Positions 30,898 to 39,540 are shown, counted from the first letter of the stretch. The stretch is 39,540 nucleotides of DNA from Gammaproteobacteria bacterium 39-13 (GCA_001898235.1 MKTN01000060.1:1-39540); one strand, 5' to 3'. A program made the numbers and translations. The notes: generated from the sequence alone by a model not told the origin.

Positions 30898-33567
30898 TTA
30901 ATTAAAAACCCTAATTAATGCGTCGAAGTTGCTTCTTGCAACCAAAATAATTTGTGCAGCAGCTTGATAGGCTTGTTGGAACCCCAATAATTTAGTCGCT
31001 TCTTCATCTAAATTAACACCTGAAATTTGATTTCTATTGCTTTGAATGGCATTAAAAATGCTAAAGCTTGCATCTCTATTAATAATACCTTGTGATGATT
31101 CTGTTCCAATTTCAGCTACAAGCTGAGAGTAGGTTTCTTGAAAGGTAGCGGTATTATTTTGCATCAATTTTTCAAACTGCAAGTTAACCAATTTAATACC
31201 ATTACGGTTATCACCATCAGCATTGGCATTATATTCAATGGTAAATGTATCACCTGCCTGAGGGATCCCTTGTAGAGTAATTCGATATCCTGGATCATAA
31301 ACATAGGTAGGTTTTGGGCCAGGTGGCGTCAAATCTACGACTGACGATAGTGGAAACACGTCCGTATAAAGATTATTTGGATTGTAAATTTGATCTTGAC
31401 CAATTTGTTTTCCATTCCCACCAAAGCTCATATCATAAACACGGTACATCATAGGTGTAATAAATTCGATGCGAATAGGCGGCGTTATTTGACTGGGCTC
31501 AGAAAAAGCATTCCCAAGAGTAGTTGCAGTCGGCAAAGGAACACCACTGGTGTTGACAACGTCTGATACTAAAATTTGCCCAGTTCCTTTGTTGGTCACC
31601 GTGGCCTGCGCTTTAATTGGCATTGCAATGGCAATCGTCGTCGGATCAGTTATTCTAAAACTAAAATCGCCTGCCCCGCTTCGGGTTGGTTTAATAACAA
31701 AAGAATCTCCATTAGCAATAGTACCTGATTCCAAACTTACAACAAAACCATCAGCAGCAAGGATTGGTACGGTTGTTTGCGCAACAATTTTTGAAGAGGA
31801 TAAATTTCTTAAGGTATAGAATGTGCCATTATAAGTAAGCTCATAATCATCTGCCGTTAACCCTGGATAAACAGTGGGAACTGAGCCTGTCGTAAAACCA
31901 ACGCCTGCTGGATTATTTCCACCAATGAAAATAGGATCATCATTTTGTGAAATCAGTTTGACGTTGGCACGTTGAACATTATCTCTTGCACCACCGGCAC
32001 TGATATCAAAATAAGTAAAGGTAGCACCTGTAGAATCTAATGTCTTCGTCAATTGAATATTTCTACCATCATCTGCTACCAAGGTAATATTTCCAGCGCC
32101 ATCCCCTACTGCCTGGACACCGGTTTGCGAGGTTAATGCATTAATATCTTGTAAAATTATTTGCTCATTTACGCCTGTGCTAATAACATTGACGCCATTA
32201 ATACTTAAATTACCCGCAACCAGTGCACCTGGCGTGAAAGTACCTAAATAAAGCGCATTAGGTTGTGCAATGGCTGTCACAAGATGAGCCGCTGATTGCG
32301 AATTAATTGTATTGGCGATAGCGATAGCGCTTGCGAGCGCATCACTAGTAGAAACCGTATCATCCGCAGCTGTTGCAGCACGAATATTGATGTTATTCAA
32401 GCTTAACATGTTACCAACTAATGCTGTGAGCGATCCTGCATTGACGATATTAGAAGCTTGTGAAAAAGTAGATATTTCCTCATCAAAAGGATTAATCGGA
32501 TCAATAGCAACCCCAAATACAGCGCTTCCGGTATTTCCAGTATCTTTATATACCCTATTTAATCTTGCTATATAAGCATTGGGATCATTAAATATCTCAA
32601 TACCAAAATTACCATTCAGATCGATCCCTTTGACATGCTGAGCATTAAACGCACTGGCAAGCGATATGGAAATGCGGCCAAGTTCATTTAAACTATTTGA
32701 GATAATCGAATCACGTAGGGCTAAGAGCCCTCCCATTGTGCCACCGGAAATAAAAGAGCTGACGACTTGTGTCGCATTTTCATTACCAATCGTAATATCC
32801 TGCAAAGAAGCATCATTCGAGTTAGGTTTGGTGCCCAGCGTGTTGAGAGCTGTCCCAAGCACTAAAGATTGACCGTTTCCGATGAAAACGTTTAATGAAC
32901 CATCATTTTGCACATTAGTAGAAACACCTACATATTGTGAAAGCTCAAAAAGATATTGATCCCGCAAGTCAAATAAATCATTAGGTTGATCTCCTGCTGA
33001 ATTACCTGCATAAAAGGAAATTTGCTGGTTCACAACTGAAATTTTCTGCGCAATACCATTCACTGCAATTGCATTTTGTGCAAGCTGTTGGTTAATATTA
33101 GAAACTTCATTCTGAAGTTGCGTTGATAATTCATTTATTTGTGATGCCAAGATCTCACCTTGCGAAATAAATACTTGTCTTGCCGAAATAGAGCTTGGAT
33201 CATTACTTAAGTCTTGCAAGGAGTTAAAAAATTGGCTCAAGGTTTGGGCAATACCACCTTTACCATCGTAAAATAAGCCTTCAATATCTTGAAGATTTGT
33301 CGCATACGCATCAAATTGGTTATAAACTGCTTGCTGGTTCCTAAGAGACTCTATCAAAAACTCATCAACAACACGATTGGTGCCTAATATTCCTACCCCG
33401 GAGCCGACAAAGCCATTCCCTGCTTGTCTTGGTAAATTTGCGGCAAGCGAAGTGACTTGCCTGCTGTATCCGGGCGTATTAACGTTAGCAATATTGTGCG
33501 AAATAGTATTTAAGGTTTGCTGTGCAGCAAGCAATCCTGTAGTTCCAATCGCTAACATATCGCTCAT
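30898..33567 (-). CDS. flgK: Hook-filament junction protein FlgK (enlarged)
   Basis: FlgK forms the first hook-filament junction ring. The N-terminus (MLAIGTTGLLAAQQTLNTIS, NIANVNTPGYSRQ) and the C-terminus (NLDEEATKLLGFQQAYQAAA, then ARSNFDALI) are diagnostic. At 889 residues it is far longer than the roughly 550-680 of usual FlgK. Two additions account for this: a module at about 379-558 shared with FlgE and FlgL (VSTSDALASAIAIANTIN, NLSINGVNV, ADDGRNIQL), and a further beta-rich region at about 560-785. The start overlaps the flgJ stop by four bases (ATGA). Confidence 0.95.
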   Translation of the reverse strand: MSDMLAIGTTGLLAAQQTLNTISHNIANVNTPGYSRQVTSLAANLPRQAGNGFVGSGVGILGTNRVVDEFLIESLRNQQAVYNQFDAYATNLQDIEGLFYDGKGGIAQTLSQFFNSLQDLSNDPSSISARQVFISQGEILASQINELSTQLQNEVSNINQQLAQNAIAVNGIAQKISVVNQQISFYAGNSAGDQPNDLFDLRDQYLFELSQYVGVSTNVQNDGSLNVFIGNGQSLVLGTALNTLGTKPNSNDASLQDITIGNENATQVVSSFISGGTMGGLLALRDSIISNSLNELGRISISLASAFNAQHVKGIDLNGNFGIEIFNDPNAYIARLNRVYKDTGNTGSAVFGVAIDPINPFDEEISTFSQASNIVNAGSLTALVGNMLSLNNINIRAATAADDTVSTSDALASAIAIANTINSQSAAHLVTAIAQPNALYLGTFTPGALVAGNLSINGVNVISTGVNEQIILQDINALTSQTGVQAVGDGAGNITLVADDGRNIQLTKTLDSTGATFTYFDISAGGARDNVQRANVKLISQNDDPIFIGGNNPAGVGFTTGSVPTVYPGLTADDYELTYNGTFYTLRNLSSSKIVAQTTVPILAADGFVVSLESGTIANGDSFVIKPTRSGAGDFSFRITDPTTIAIAMPIKAQATVTNKGTGQILVSDVVNTSGVPLPTATTLGNAFSEPSQITPPIRIEFITPMMYRVYDMSFGGNGKQIGQDQIYNPNNLYTDVFPLSSVVDLTPPGPKPTYVYDPGYRITLQGIPQAGDTFTIEYNANADGDNRNGIKLVNLQFEKLMQNNTATFQETYSQLVAEIGTESSQGIINRDASFSIFNAIQSNRNQISGVNLDEEATKLLGFQQAYQAAAQIILVARSNFDALIRVFN
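31894..32433 (-). repeat. Shared flagellin-hook-IN-like module in flgK
   Basis: This segment encodes FlgK residues about 379-558 and aligns in order with the modules of flgE and flgL: TVSTSDALASAIAIANTIN, TFTPGALVAGNLSINGVNVI, TGVQA, ADDGRNIQL, ATFTYFDI, NVKLIS, and GGNNPAGVGF at its end. Boundaries are by eye. Confidence 0.7.
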
Positions 33568-33935
33568 ACTGGCATTTCCTTACCATTTAATAGTAAATTG
33601 CCGTCTTGGATTGGCTGCGTTAAATGAGGATTTTTATTCAATTGTTTGACTATTGCATCGGCAAGTCCAATTCCACCTGCTTTTGATAAAGATAGTGATA
33701 ACTGTTGATTCAACATGCTGTGGAAAAAATCTTCACGATCGCGATTATAAACATCGGATTTGAATGAAGCATTAGCCTCATCCATGCATTTAAGTACCAA
33801 ATTGAGAAATACTGACTCAAGATGCTGTGCGGCTGTTTTAAGCGCTTCATCTTGCTGTTCGAGATCTGCGTGCCCTAACTGATTTAAAGCATTAAAATCA
33901 TAATAGTTAAAGGTATTTAGAAATCGTGTTTCCAT
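33564..33935 (-). CDS. flgJ: FlgJ rod-binding domain protein without muramidase domain
   Basis: This 123-residue protein corresponds to the N-terminal rod-capping domain of FlgJ: AAQHLESVFLNLVLKCMDEA, then FFHSMLNQQLSLSLSKAGGIGLADAIVKQL. Enteric and Pseudomonas FlgJ are about 300-400 residues and carry a C-terminal peptidoglycan hydrolase; here the frame stops just after the rod-binding domain and runs directly into flgK (ATGA overlap). There is no leftover muramidase sequence. Such single-domain FlgJ occurs in alphaproteobacteria, where a separate lytic enzyme opens the wall; one would have to be encoded outside this window. It starts seven bases after flgI. Confidence 0.92.
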   Translation of the reverse strand: METRFLNTFNYYDFNALNQLGHADLEQQDEALKTAAQHLESVFLNLVLKCMDEANASFKSDVYNRDREDFFHSMLNQQLSLSLSKAGGIGLADAIVKQLNKNPHLTQPIQDGNLLLNGKEMPV

Positions 33936-33942
33936 GTTAATC

Positions 33943-35031
33943 CTAAATAATTTCTAAATCTGCGTTCAATGCACCTGCTTGCTTTAATGCCTCGAGTATC
34001 GCCATTAAATCACCCGGAGCAGCACCAGTCTTATTGATACCTCTGACAATTGACTCTAAAGAGGTTGCATGAACTAAAAAGGTTCTAGTATCTGATTGTT
34101 GTACGGAGACATCTGATTTTGGCGTGATGGCCGTTACTCCCAACGATAAAGGTTCTGGTTGTGAAACTTGAATATTTTCTGTCACTGTGACAATTAAATT
34201 ACCATGGGTGACAGCAGCAGGACCGACAGTAACATGCTTTCCAATCACAATGGTGCCTGTTCTTGAATTAGCGACTATGCGTGCCCGCGTTTCACCCGGT
34301 CTTACTTCCAAATTTTCAATGATAGAAACTAAGGCGACTTTATCTGCAATCTGTACTGGCACATGAACTTTCACTGAAGTAGCATCAACTGGAACAGCTG
34401 ATCCGGGCGTAATAGCAGTATTAATCGCTTCAGCAAGTCTTCTTGCGGTAGTAAAGTCTGATTGATGCAAATTGAACACTAACACATCAGTTTGTGCAAA
34501 AGGACTTGGCACCCCTCTTTCTATCATTGCACCATTAGGGATCCGCCCTACCACAGGTAAGTTTACCGTAATTTTTGAACCATCAGCACCTTCGGCAGAA
34601 AAGCCACCAACGATTAAATCCCCTTGCGCGACAGCATAGACATTTCCATCAGCCCCTTTTAATGGCGCTAATAACAAAGAGCCGCCTCTTAGGCTTTTTG
34701 CATTCCCTAATGAAGAAATTGTTACATCAATTTTTTGACCTGGTTTAGCAAAAGCGGGTAATTCTGCGTGTAAAGACACCGCGGCAACATTTTTAATATT
34801 AGGCACGACGGTGGGAGGGATGGTGACACCTAATTGATTTAACATATTTTTAAAAGACTGTTTGGTAAACAGCTCAGTATCACCTGTTCCATCTAAACCA
34901 ACGACTAAGCCATATCCAACTAGATGGTTACTTCTAATACCTTGAATAGAGGCTATATCTTTTACCCGTTGTCCCCAAGAGGGTAACGACAAGGTAAGCA
35001 GTAAACATAATATGATATATTTTACTTTCAT
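33943..35031 (-). CDS. flgI: Flagellar P-ring protein FlgI
   Basis: FlgI forms the periplasmic P ring around the rod. Starting at the ATG at 35031 (GAGG four bases upstream), the 362-residue product begins with a clear Sec signal peptide (residues 1-20, VKYIILCLLLTLSLPSWG). The mature part has the family sequences SNHLVGYGLVVGLDGTGD, FAKPGQKIDVTISSLGNAKS and the final TGAAPGDLMAILEALKQAGAL. A longer reading to 35082 would overlap flgH and hide the signal peptide, so I reject it. Confidence 0.96.
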   Translation of the reverse strand: MKVKYIILCLLLTLSLPSWGQRVKDIASIQGIRSNHLVGYGLVVGLDGTGDTELFTKQSFKNMLNQLGVTIPPTVVPNIKNVAAVSLHAELPAFAKPGQKIDVTISSLGNAKSLRGGSLLLAPLKGADGNVYAVAQGDLIVGGFSAEGADGSKITVNLPVVGRIPNGAMIERGVPSPFAQTDVLVFNLHQSDFTTARRLAEAINTAITPGSAVPVDATSVKVHVPVQIADKVALVSIIENLEVRPGETRARIVANSRTGTIVIGKHVTVGPAAVTHGNLIVTVTENIQVSQPEPLSLGVTAITPKSDVSVQQSDTRTFLVHATSLESIVRGINKTGAAPGDLMAILEALKQAGALNADLEII

Positions 35032-35039
35032 GTTGCCTC

Positions 35040-35756
35040 TTAAATTGGCCACCAAGGATGTGAAAGAATTTTCACTAACCAACCAGGATTACTGCCGTTA
35101 GCAAACGCACCTTTTCCGCTATAGGTAATTCTTGCATCAGCAAGACGATTTGAACTAATAGTATTATCAGGATTAATGTCTTGTACCCTGACGATGCCTG
35201 CTAGCCTGATAAACTCATCACCTTGATTAATGTGAACCCATTTTTCACCACGTACAAATAAATTTCCATTAGGATAAATCTTCGTTACAACGACAGAAAT
35301 AGTACCAGTCAATTGATTGTTTTGGGTTGCAGTACCCGTTCCTGTAAATTTTGTATCGCCATTAATATTGGTTTCTAATCCTAGGTTATCTGTTGTGACC
35401 AAAGGAATAGGCAATTGTTTAGGAAATTTCCATTTAGCTTCAGTGTGGAAAATTTCCGGCTCAGGTAAAGTAATTTGATTTTTCTTTTCGTATTGACTAT
35501 TCGCTGTTTTGTTCGCATTGGTGTTTTCCGCAAGCACAACGGTCAATACATCGCCCACTTTATGCGCTTTAATATCTTCAAAAAGAGCCATTCCTTCTTT
35601 GGGATAATAAATCGATCCTGTATCTGGCGTTTGTATAGGTGCAGGATCAGGAAATACGGGCGCATAATCTGGATCGTTAGGCACATCAATATGAATACAT
35701 CCTGTCAACAGCGTGCAAATAAGTACTGAGCTTAAGGAAATAATCCTTTTTAGCAT
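35040..35756 (-). CDS. flgH: Flagellar L-ring lipoprotein FlgH
   Basis: FlgH forms the outer-membrane L ring. The 238-residue product has a lipoprotein signal with lipobox LLTGC (Cys20). The mature part shows the conserved GSIYYPKEGMALFEDIKAHKVGDVLTVVL beginning (split here as family motifs), then the segment NLFVRGEKWVHINQGDEFIR and the C-terminal RITYSGKGAFANGSNPGWL. The length is normal. It lies eight bases from both flgG and flgI. Confidence 0.95.
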   Translation of the reverse strand: MLKRIISLSSVLICTLLTGCIHIDVPNDPDYAPVFPDPAPIQTPDTGSIYYPKEGMALFEDIKAHKVGDVLTVVLAENTNANKTANSQYEKKNQITLPEPEIFHTEAKWKFPKQLPIPLVTTDNLGLETNINGDTKFTGTGTATQNNQLTGTISVVVTKIYPNGNLFVRGEKWVHINQGDEFIRLAGIVRVQDINPDNTISSNRLADARITYSGKGAFANGSNPGWLVKILSHPWWPI

Positions 35757-35764
35757 ATTATCCC

Positions 35765-36550
35765 CTACAATACTTGGGTAACATATTTCAGCATGTTATC
35801 CACCGTTTCGATAGATTTTGCATTCATTTCATAAGCGCGTTGCACTTCAATTAGTTTTACCAATTCTTCCACTACGTTCACATTAGAGCTTTCTAAAGAT
35901 CCTTGGAAAATATTTCCTAAGCCATTTAATCCAGGCACCCCAGTAACGGGATCGCCGCTCGCTTGTGTTTGGTAGTATTGATTTTCACCTATAGGTTGCA
36001 AGCCTGTTGGGTTAATAAACTGCGTTAATTGGATTTGGCCAATTTGGGTTGGCGTTGTGTTACCCGCCACCAACGCAGAGGCAATACCATCTGTACCAAT
36101 AGTGATACTTAAAGTGTTTGCTGGTACTGTAATTGTAGGTTGCAACAAATAACCACTAGAAGTGACGACTTGCCCTTGATTATTGATTTGAAAGGTGCCA
36201 TCTCTTGTATAAGCAGTCGAATTATCAGGACGCAAGATTTGGAAAAAACCCGCGCCATTAATCGCCAAATCTAAGGCGTTCTTAGTTTGTATTAAACTTC
36301 CTTGTGCGTGAATTTTCTCAGTTGCAACTGTTCTCACACCAGTCCCTAACATTAATCCTGAAGGAAGCTCTGTTTGTTGAGAAGATTGCGCACCTGGTTG
36401 ACGGATATTTTGATAGTATAAGTCTTCAAAAATAGGTCTATCTTTTTTAAATCCCGTCGTACTAACGTTAGCCAGGTTATTTGAGATAATATGAAGATCA
36501 GTATCCTGCGCATCTAATCCGGTGACGCTAACCCATAGTGCTGGATGCAT
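35765..36550 (-). CDS. flgG: Flagellar distal rod protein FlgG
   Basis: FlgG builds the distal rod. The 261-residue product has the rod signature [20 protein letters not shown], then [12 protein letters not shown], and the C-terminal helix [20 protein letters not shown]. Its length matches family members exactly, so it lacks the insertion seen in FlgE, FlgK and FlgL. AAGGGA precedes the ATG. flgF ends 16 bases upstream. Confidence 0.97.
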   Translation of the reverse strand: MHPALWVSVTGLDAQDTDLHIISNNLANVSTTGFKKDRPIFEDLYYQNIRQPGAQSSQQTELPSGLMLGTGVRTVATEKIHAQGSLIQTKNALDLAINGAGFFQILRPDNSTAYTRDGTFQINNQGQVVTSSGYLLQPTITVPANTLSITIGTDGIASALVAGNTTPTQIGQIQLTQFINPTGLQPIGENQYYQTQASGDPVTGVPGLNGLGNIFQGSLESSNVNVVEELVKLIEVQRAYEMNAKSIETVDNMLKYVTQVL

Positions 36551-36566
36551 AGATTATTCCCTTTTC

Positions 36567-37307
36567 TCAAGCTGCCCCTAAGATACTTGTGTTTGCTTTC
36601 TCATTATCTTGAGCAATACTCATCATTTTAACTTGCAATTCATATTGTCTGGCGAGATTTATCATACTCGTTAGTGCTTCAACTGCATTTACATTGCTGC
36701 TTTCTAAAAATCCTGTCGTCAGTAAAACACTACTATCAGGTTCTTGTGCTTGCTGATCTTTGGTTCGAATGAGACCATCATGGCTTTTTTGCAGATTGGC
36801 ATTATCTGGTTTCACCAATTTAATTCTGTCTAAAACCATGGGTTGAGGATTTTCGCCCTCCTTCGGCACAATCGTAACCGTACCATCAATGGCGATATCC
36901 ATTTTTTGAAAAGGTGGGATAATCATTTGACCACCTGTGCCTAACACAGGAAGATTATCCAAAGTAATGAGCAACCCATCTTGATTGATGCGTAAGCTTC
37001 CACTTCGGGTGTAAGCTTCTTTTCCAGCAGGATCTTGAACTGCTATCCAGCCATCACCATTGACAGCAATGTCCATGGGACGATCAGTTGGTTGCAGCGC
37101 GCCAGGAGACAGATCTGCTGGTAAGGATTGTAATACGCTATAGATCCGTGTTGAGCCCAAATTATCTTTTACCGGGGAGGTATTAAAGCCAATACGATCG
37201 GCTTTAAAACCAGTCGTATTGGCATTCGCTAAATTATTAGCATATACCGTTTGCGCTTTAAGCATCTGATACGCGCCGGAGGTTGAGACATAAATCATTC
37301 CATCCAT
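36567..37307 (-). CDS. flgF: Flagellar proximal rod protein FlgF
   Basis: FlgF is a proximal rod subunit. The 246-residue product has the rod motif YANNLANANTTGFKADRIGF, the middle domain with NGDGWIAVQDPAGKEAYTRS and the C-terminal VEALTSMINLARQYELQVKM. Length is typical. The ATG at 37307 follows an AGGA-containing stretch; a second ATG three codons on is possible. flgE lies 21 bases upstream. Confidence 0.95.
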   Translation of the reverse strand: MDGMIYVSTSGAYQMLKAQTVYANNLANANTTGFKADRIGFNTSPVKDNLGSTRIYSVLQSLPADLSPGALQPTDRPMDIAVNGDGWIAVQDPAGKEAYTRSGSLRINQDGLLITLDNLPVLGTGGQMIIPPFQKMDIAIDGTVTIVPKEGENPQPMVLDRIKLVKPDNANLQKSHDGLIRTKDQQAQEPDSSVLLTTGFLESSNVNAVEALTSMINLARQYELQVKMMSIAQDNEKANTSILGAA

Positions 37308-37328
37308 GGATGACTTCTTCCTTTAAAC

Positions 37329-39281
37329 CTATAAATTAATAATAGCTTGGGTTACCGTTTCCGCCGTTTTAATCGATTGCGCATTCGCTTGGAAGTTACT
37401 TTGTGCAACGATCAAATTGACTAATTCATTTGTTAATTCAACGTTTGAGTCTTCTAATGCACCTGATTGAATCACGCCTAAATCCGCCGTACCAGGCGCA
37501 CCAATCAGTGCAGGCCCTGAGGAGAAGGTATCCACCCATGTGGTATTGCCAATGGGGCTTAAGCCTTGTTCATTATTAAAGTTTGCAAGTGCAATCTGAC
37601 CCAACGCTAAAGATTGTCCATTACTATATTGCGCCAATAATACACCATCACTACCAATATTGACCCCAGACAAGCGTCCTGTGGTATAGCCGTTTTGATC
37701 TAACCCTAATATGGAGAAAGGTGCACCATATTGCGTTGATGAGGCAAAATTAATCGATACAGGTTGTGGGCCTGCAGCACCACCCGAAGGTGTCCAGCCA
37801 GTAATTGTTACTACATCGGAGTTATTTTGAACTATCCCGGCTTGTGGGCCGCTGATAAATCCTACTTGGCCGGGATTGGTGCCAGCAAGAATAATCGCTT
37901 GATTGTTAGGCGCCGACAAACTTACGGTGCTACGTTCAACCTCATTTAGAGCAATACCGCCGTTCAAATCAAAATTAGCAAAAGTACCCCCAGAAACCGT
38001 AGTGCCATCGGTGATGAGTTGAACATTTCGACCATCACCTGCCGTTAGGATAACAGCTGTTCCGGCCCCGCCGGGTTGAGAAGCAATAACACCCGTTGTT
38101 GGTGTTTGTGCATTTATCAGCCCCAATAATTGCCCAATATTGCCGCTTACTCCAATAATGGGCACGCCGTTAATGGTAAAGTCTCCTGCTGCCAAATCAC
38201 CAAAAGTGGGGATCCCTAGATCGACACTTGTCGGGTTAATCGAGGCAGCCACACCATGCAAAGAAGAACTTTGGTTAATGGCGGTTGCAATAGCAATAGC
38301 ACTGGCGGCGTTATCAGTTGTCGACACAATATCCGATACGCCTGTGCTCGCATCAATAGCCACACCGTTAATTGTTAAACTATTTAACGTCAATGGAGAC
38401 AATGTTCCTGAAGTGACAAGGCCTGGTGTGGTATTGGTCACAGGGCCTGGTCCATAATACATCGGATGATTGGTTGGGTTATTCGGAATATATCCACCTG
38501 AGGTATCAAATACCAAGGTAAAGGGCGCAGGGATCTCCCCTGTTGGATACGGAACGGGAGGAACACCTGCTGGCGGAGTTGCGGGTGTTGGTGTAACGTC
38601 CGTACCATCTATACCAACAAAAACGCGCCAAGAATTGGATTGATGCCCTTTCACATAATAGCTGGTTAAAATATGCGAATTACCTAAGCTATCGTATATT
38701 GTTGTTGAAGTTGAACTGGTGAAAGTACTGGGATCTGGCGGCTGAGAAGGCGTAAACCCAGGAATAAATGCATTTTTGGGTGGAGAAGCTTGTGCATTTA
38801 AATTCACATCAATGCTCACCGTTCCTGTTGCTTTAGGGGGAAGATTCGCATTGCTGATTTGTAGATTACCTTGAGCCCCAGTAATATTGCCTGAAGCATC
38901 TGCTAAATAACCCTGCAAGTTTGCATTAATATCATTGACGATAAAACCATTTTTATCGACTCCAAAGGCACCTGCGCGCGTAAATGCGGTAGAACCATTA
39001 TTACTCAGCACAAAAAAGCCCTGGCCACTCACTGCTAAGTCTAAATTGTTATTGGTAAATTCAATTTGGCCCTGACTAAAATGTTGCGTAACAGATGCTA
39101 AGGTAACACCTGAACCAATTGCGGTATTACCACTACCAAAAGCGGTATTAGCATATACGTCAGCAAATTCTGCGCGTGAAGATTTAAACCCTGTTGTGCT
39201 TGCGTTAGCAATGTTATTACTGATCACGCTGAGTTGGCTTGAAATGGCGCGTAGACCACTGAGTGCAGTATTAAAATCCAT
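37329..39281 (-). CDS. flgE: Flagellar hook protein FlgE (enlarged)
   Basis: FlgE forms the hook. The N-terminal helix and motif (FNTALSGLRAISSQLSVISN, NIANASTTGFKSSRAEFADV) and the C-terminus (SNVELTNELVNLIVAQSNFQ, ending ETVTQAIINL) are diagnostic. At 650 residues it is much longer than the roughly 400-460 of E. coli or Pseudomonas FlgE. There is a Pro-rich stretch (about 231-253) and a module at about 293-477 shared with FlgK and FlgL (STTDNAASAIAIATAIN, DFTINGVPI, AGDGRNVQL, TFANFDL). A strong AGGGGAAAGG ribosome site precedes the ATG. flgD ends 18 bases upstream. Confidence 0.96.
   Translation of the reverse strand: MDFNTALSGLRAISSQLSVISNNIANASTTGFKSSRAEFADVYANTAFGSGNTAIGSGVTLASVTQHFSQGQIEFTNNNLDLAVSGQGFFVLSNNGSTAFTRAGAFGVDKNGFIVNDINANLQGYLADASGNITGAQGNLQISNANLPPKATGTVSIDVNLNAQASPPKNAFIPGFTPSQPPDPSTFTSSTSTTIYDSLGNSHILTSYYVKGHQSNSWRVFVGIDGTDVTPTPATPPAGVPPVPYPTGEIPAPFTLVFDTSGGYIPNNPTNHPMYYGPGPVTNTTPGLVTSGTLSPLTLNSLTINGVAIDASTGVSDIVSTTDNAASAIAIATAINQSSSLHGVAASINPTSVDLGIPTFGDLAAGDFTINGVPIIGVSGNIGQLLGLINAQTPTTGVIASQPGGAGTAVILTAGDGRNVQLITDGTTVSGGTFANFDLNGGIALNEVERSTVSLSAPNNQAIILAGTNPGQVGFISGPQAGIVQNNSDVVTITGWTPSGGAAGPQPVSINFASSTQYGAPFSILGLDQNGYTTGRLSGVNIGSDGVLLAQYSNGQSLALGQIALANFNNEQGLSPIGNTTWVDTFSSGPALIGAPGTADLGVIQSGALEDSNVELTNELVNLIVAQSNFQANAQSIKTAETVTQAIINL
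37851..38405 (-). repeat. Shared flagellin-hook-IN-like module in flgE
   Basis: This segment encodes FlgE residues about 293-477. In order it contains NSLTINGVAI, VSTTDNAASAIAIATAIN, DLAAGDFTINGVPIIG, TGVIASQPGGAGT, AGDGRNVQL, TFANFDLNGG, RSTVSLS and AGTNPGQVGF. Each has a counterpart in the flgK and flgL modules. Boundaries are by eye. Confidence 0.7.
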
Positions 39282-39299
39282 GCCTTTCCCCTCTTACCG

Positions 39300-39540
39300 C
39301 TAGCTTATGGTTTTTATGTCATTCATTGAAATTTTGCCATACCCAGATACATTTAAGGTGGGTGGTAGGCCATTTTTGTTGACGGTTACGCTATCGACAT
39401 TCGATGCAATATAGGTATCTAATTGGGTACCTTTTCCGTCAATGGTTGCTTTTGCTATAAATTGATAAACGCCAGAAGGAACAGCCATACCATTTTCATC
39501 TAAGCCATCCCAAATAAAATTCATTTCCCCTTTATCTCGA
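39300..39540 (-). CDS. flgD: Hook assembly cap protein FlgD, C-terminal part (runs off right edge)
   Basis: Only the last 80 codons or so are in the window. The reading frame is open to the right edge, and the methionine at 39524 is internal (the preceding codons read RDKGE). The sequence fits the FlgD C-terminus: NFIWDGLDENGMAVPSGVYQ, then FIAKATIDGKGTQLDTY and the final LNVSGYGKISMNDIKTIS. FlgD caps the growing hook and is exported. flgE follows after 18 bases; the upstream flgB-C genes presumably lie outside. Confidence 0.93.
   Translation of the reverse strand, partial: RDKGEMNFIWDGLDENGMAVPSGVYQFIAKATIDGKGTQLDTYIASNVDSVTVNKNGLPPTLNVSGYGKISMNDIKTIS

Overview
The window is almost entirely one polar-type flagellar superlocus of a gammaproteobacterium. 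It is AT-rich by eye, and every gene I can support lies on the minus strand. The gene set (flhF-flhG, fleQ-fleS-fleR, flaG, fliT-like, a DUF2802-like gene after fliA, an Hpt/STAS pair beside fliJ) matches the Pseudomonas/Legionella style of polar flagellum rather than the enteric flhDC type. The sequence does not fix the genus. Low GC and loss of the chemotaxis block would suit a host-associated lineage such as Legionellales, but that is inference.

In transcription order (right to left) the layout is: flgD (partial, runs off the right edge), flgE, flgF, flgG, flgH, flgI, flgJ, flgK, flgL (rod, hook, rings, junction); a 328-base promoter region; fliC with its own sigma-28 promoter and a strong intrinsic terminator; flaG, fliD, fliS, fliT-like (cap and chaperones); fleQ, then fleS-fleR behind an excellent sigma-54 promoter; fliE-F-G-H-I-J (MS ring, switch, export ATPase); a STAS gene and an Hpt gene; fliK; fliL-M-N; a palindromic MITE-like repeat; fliO-P-Q-R-flhB-flhA (export gate); flhF-flhG-fliA (number/placement control and sigma-28). 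After fliA come a small DUF2802-like membrane protein and a 507-residue polytopic membrane protein of unknown function with a very basic tail.

The promoters suggest a hierarchy: a sigma-70-like promoter before fleQ, a sigma-54 promoter before fleSR, and a FliA (sigma-28) promoter before fliC. A possible FleQ box lies upstream of fliL and a weaker sigma-54-like site upstream of fliK.

The oddities most worth following are: (1) a similar module of about 170-190 residues, of flagellin-hook-IN character, inserted in FlgE, FlgK and FlgL, with related repeats in an oversized flagellin; (2) an FlhF whose G2 and G3 GTPase motifs are gone while G1 and G4 remain; (3) a FleQ without its N-terminal domain and with c-di-GMP contact residues changed; (4) an Hpt/STAS pair with the intervening response-regulator phosphatase missing; (5) a FlgJ without its muramidase domain; (6) no che or mot genes between fliA and the DUF2802-like gene; (7) a roughly 152-bp repeat element inside the fliN-fliO junction. 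I saw no tRNA, rRNA, CRISPR, transposase or integrase.
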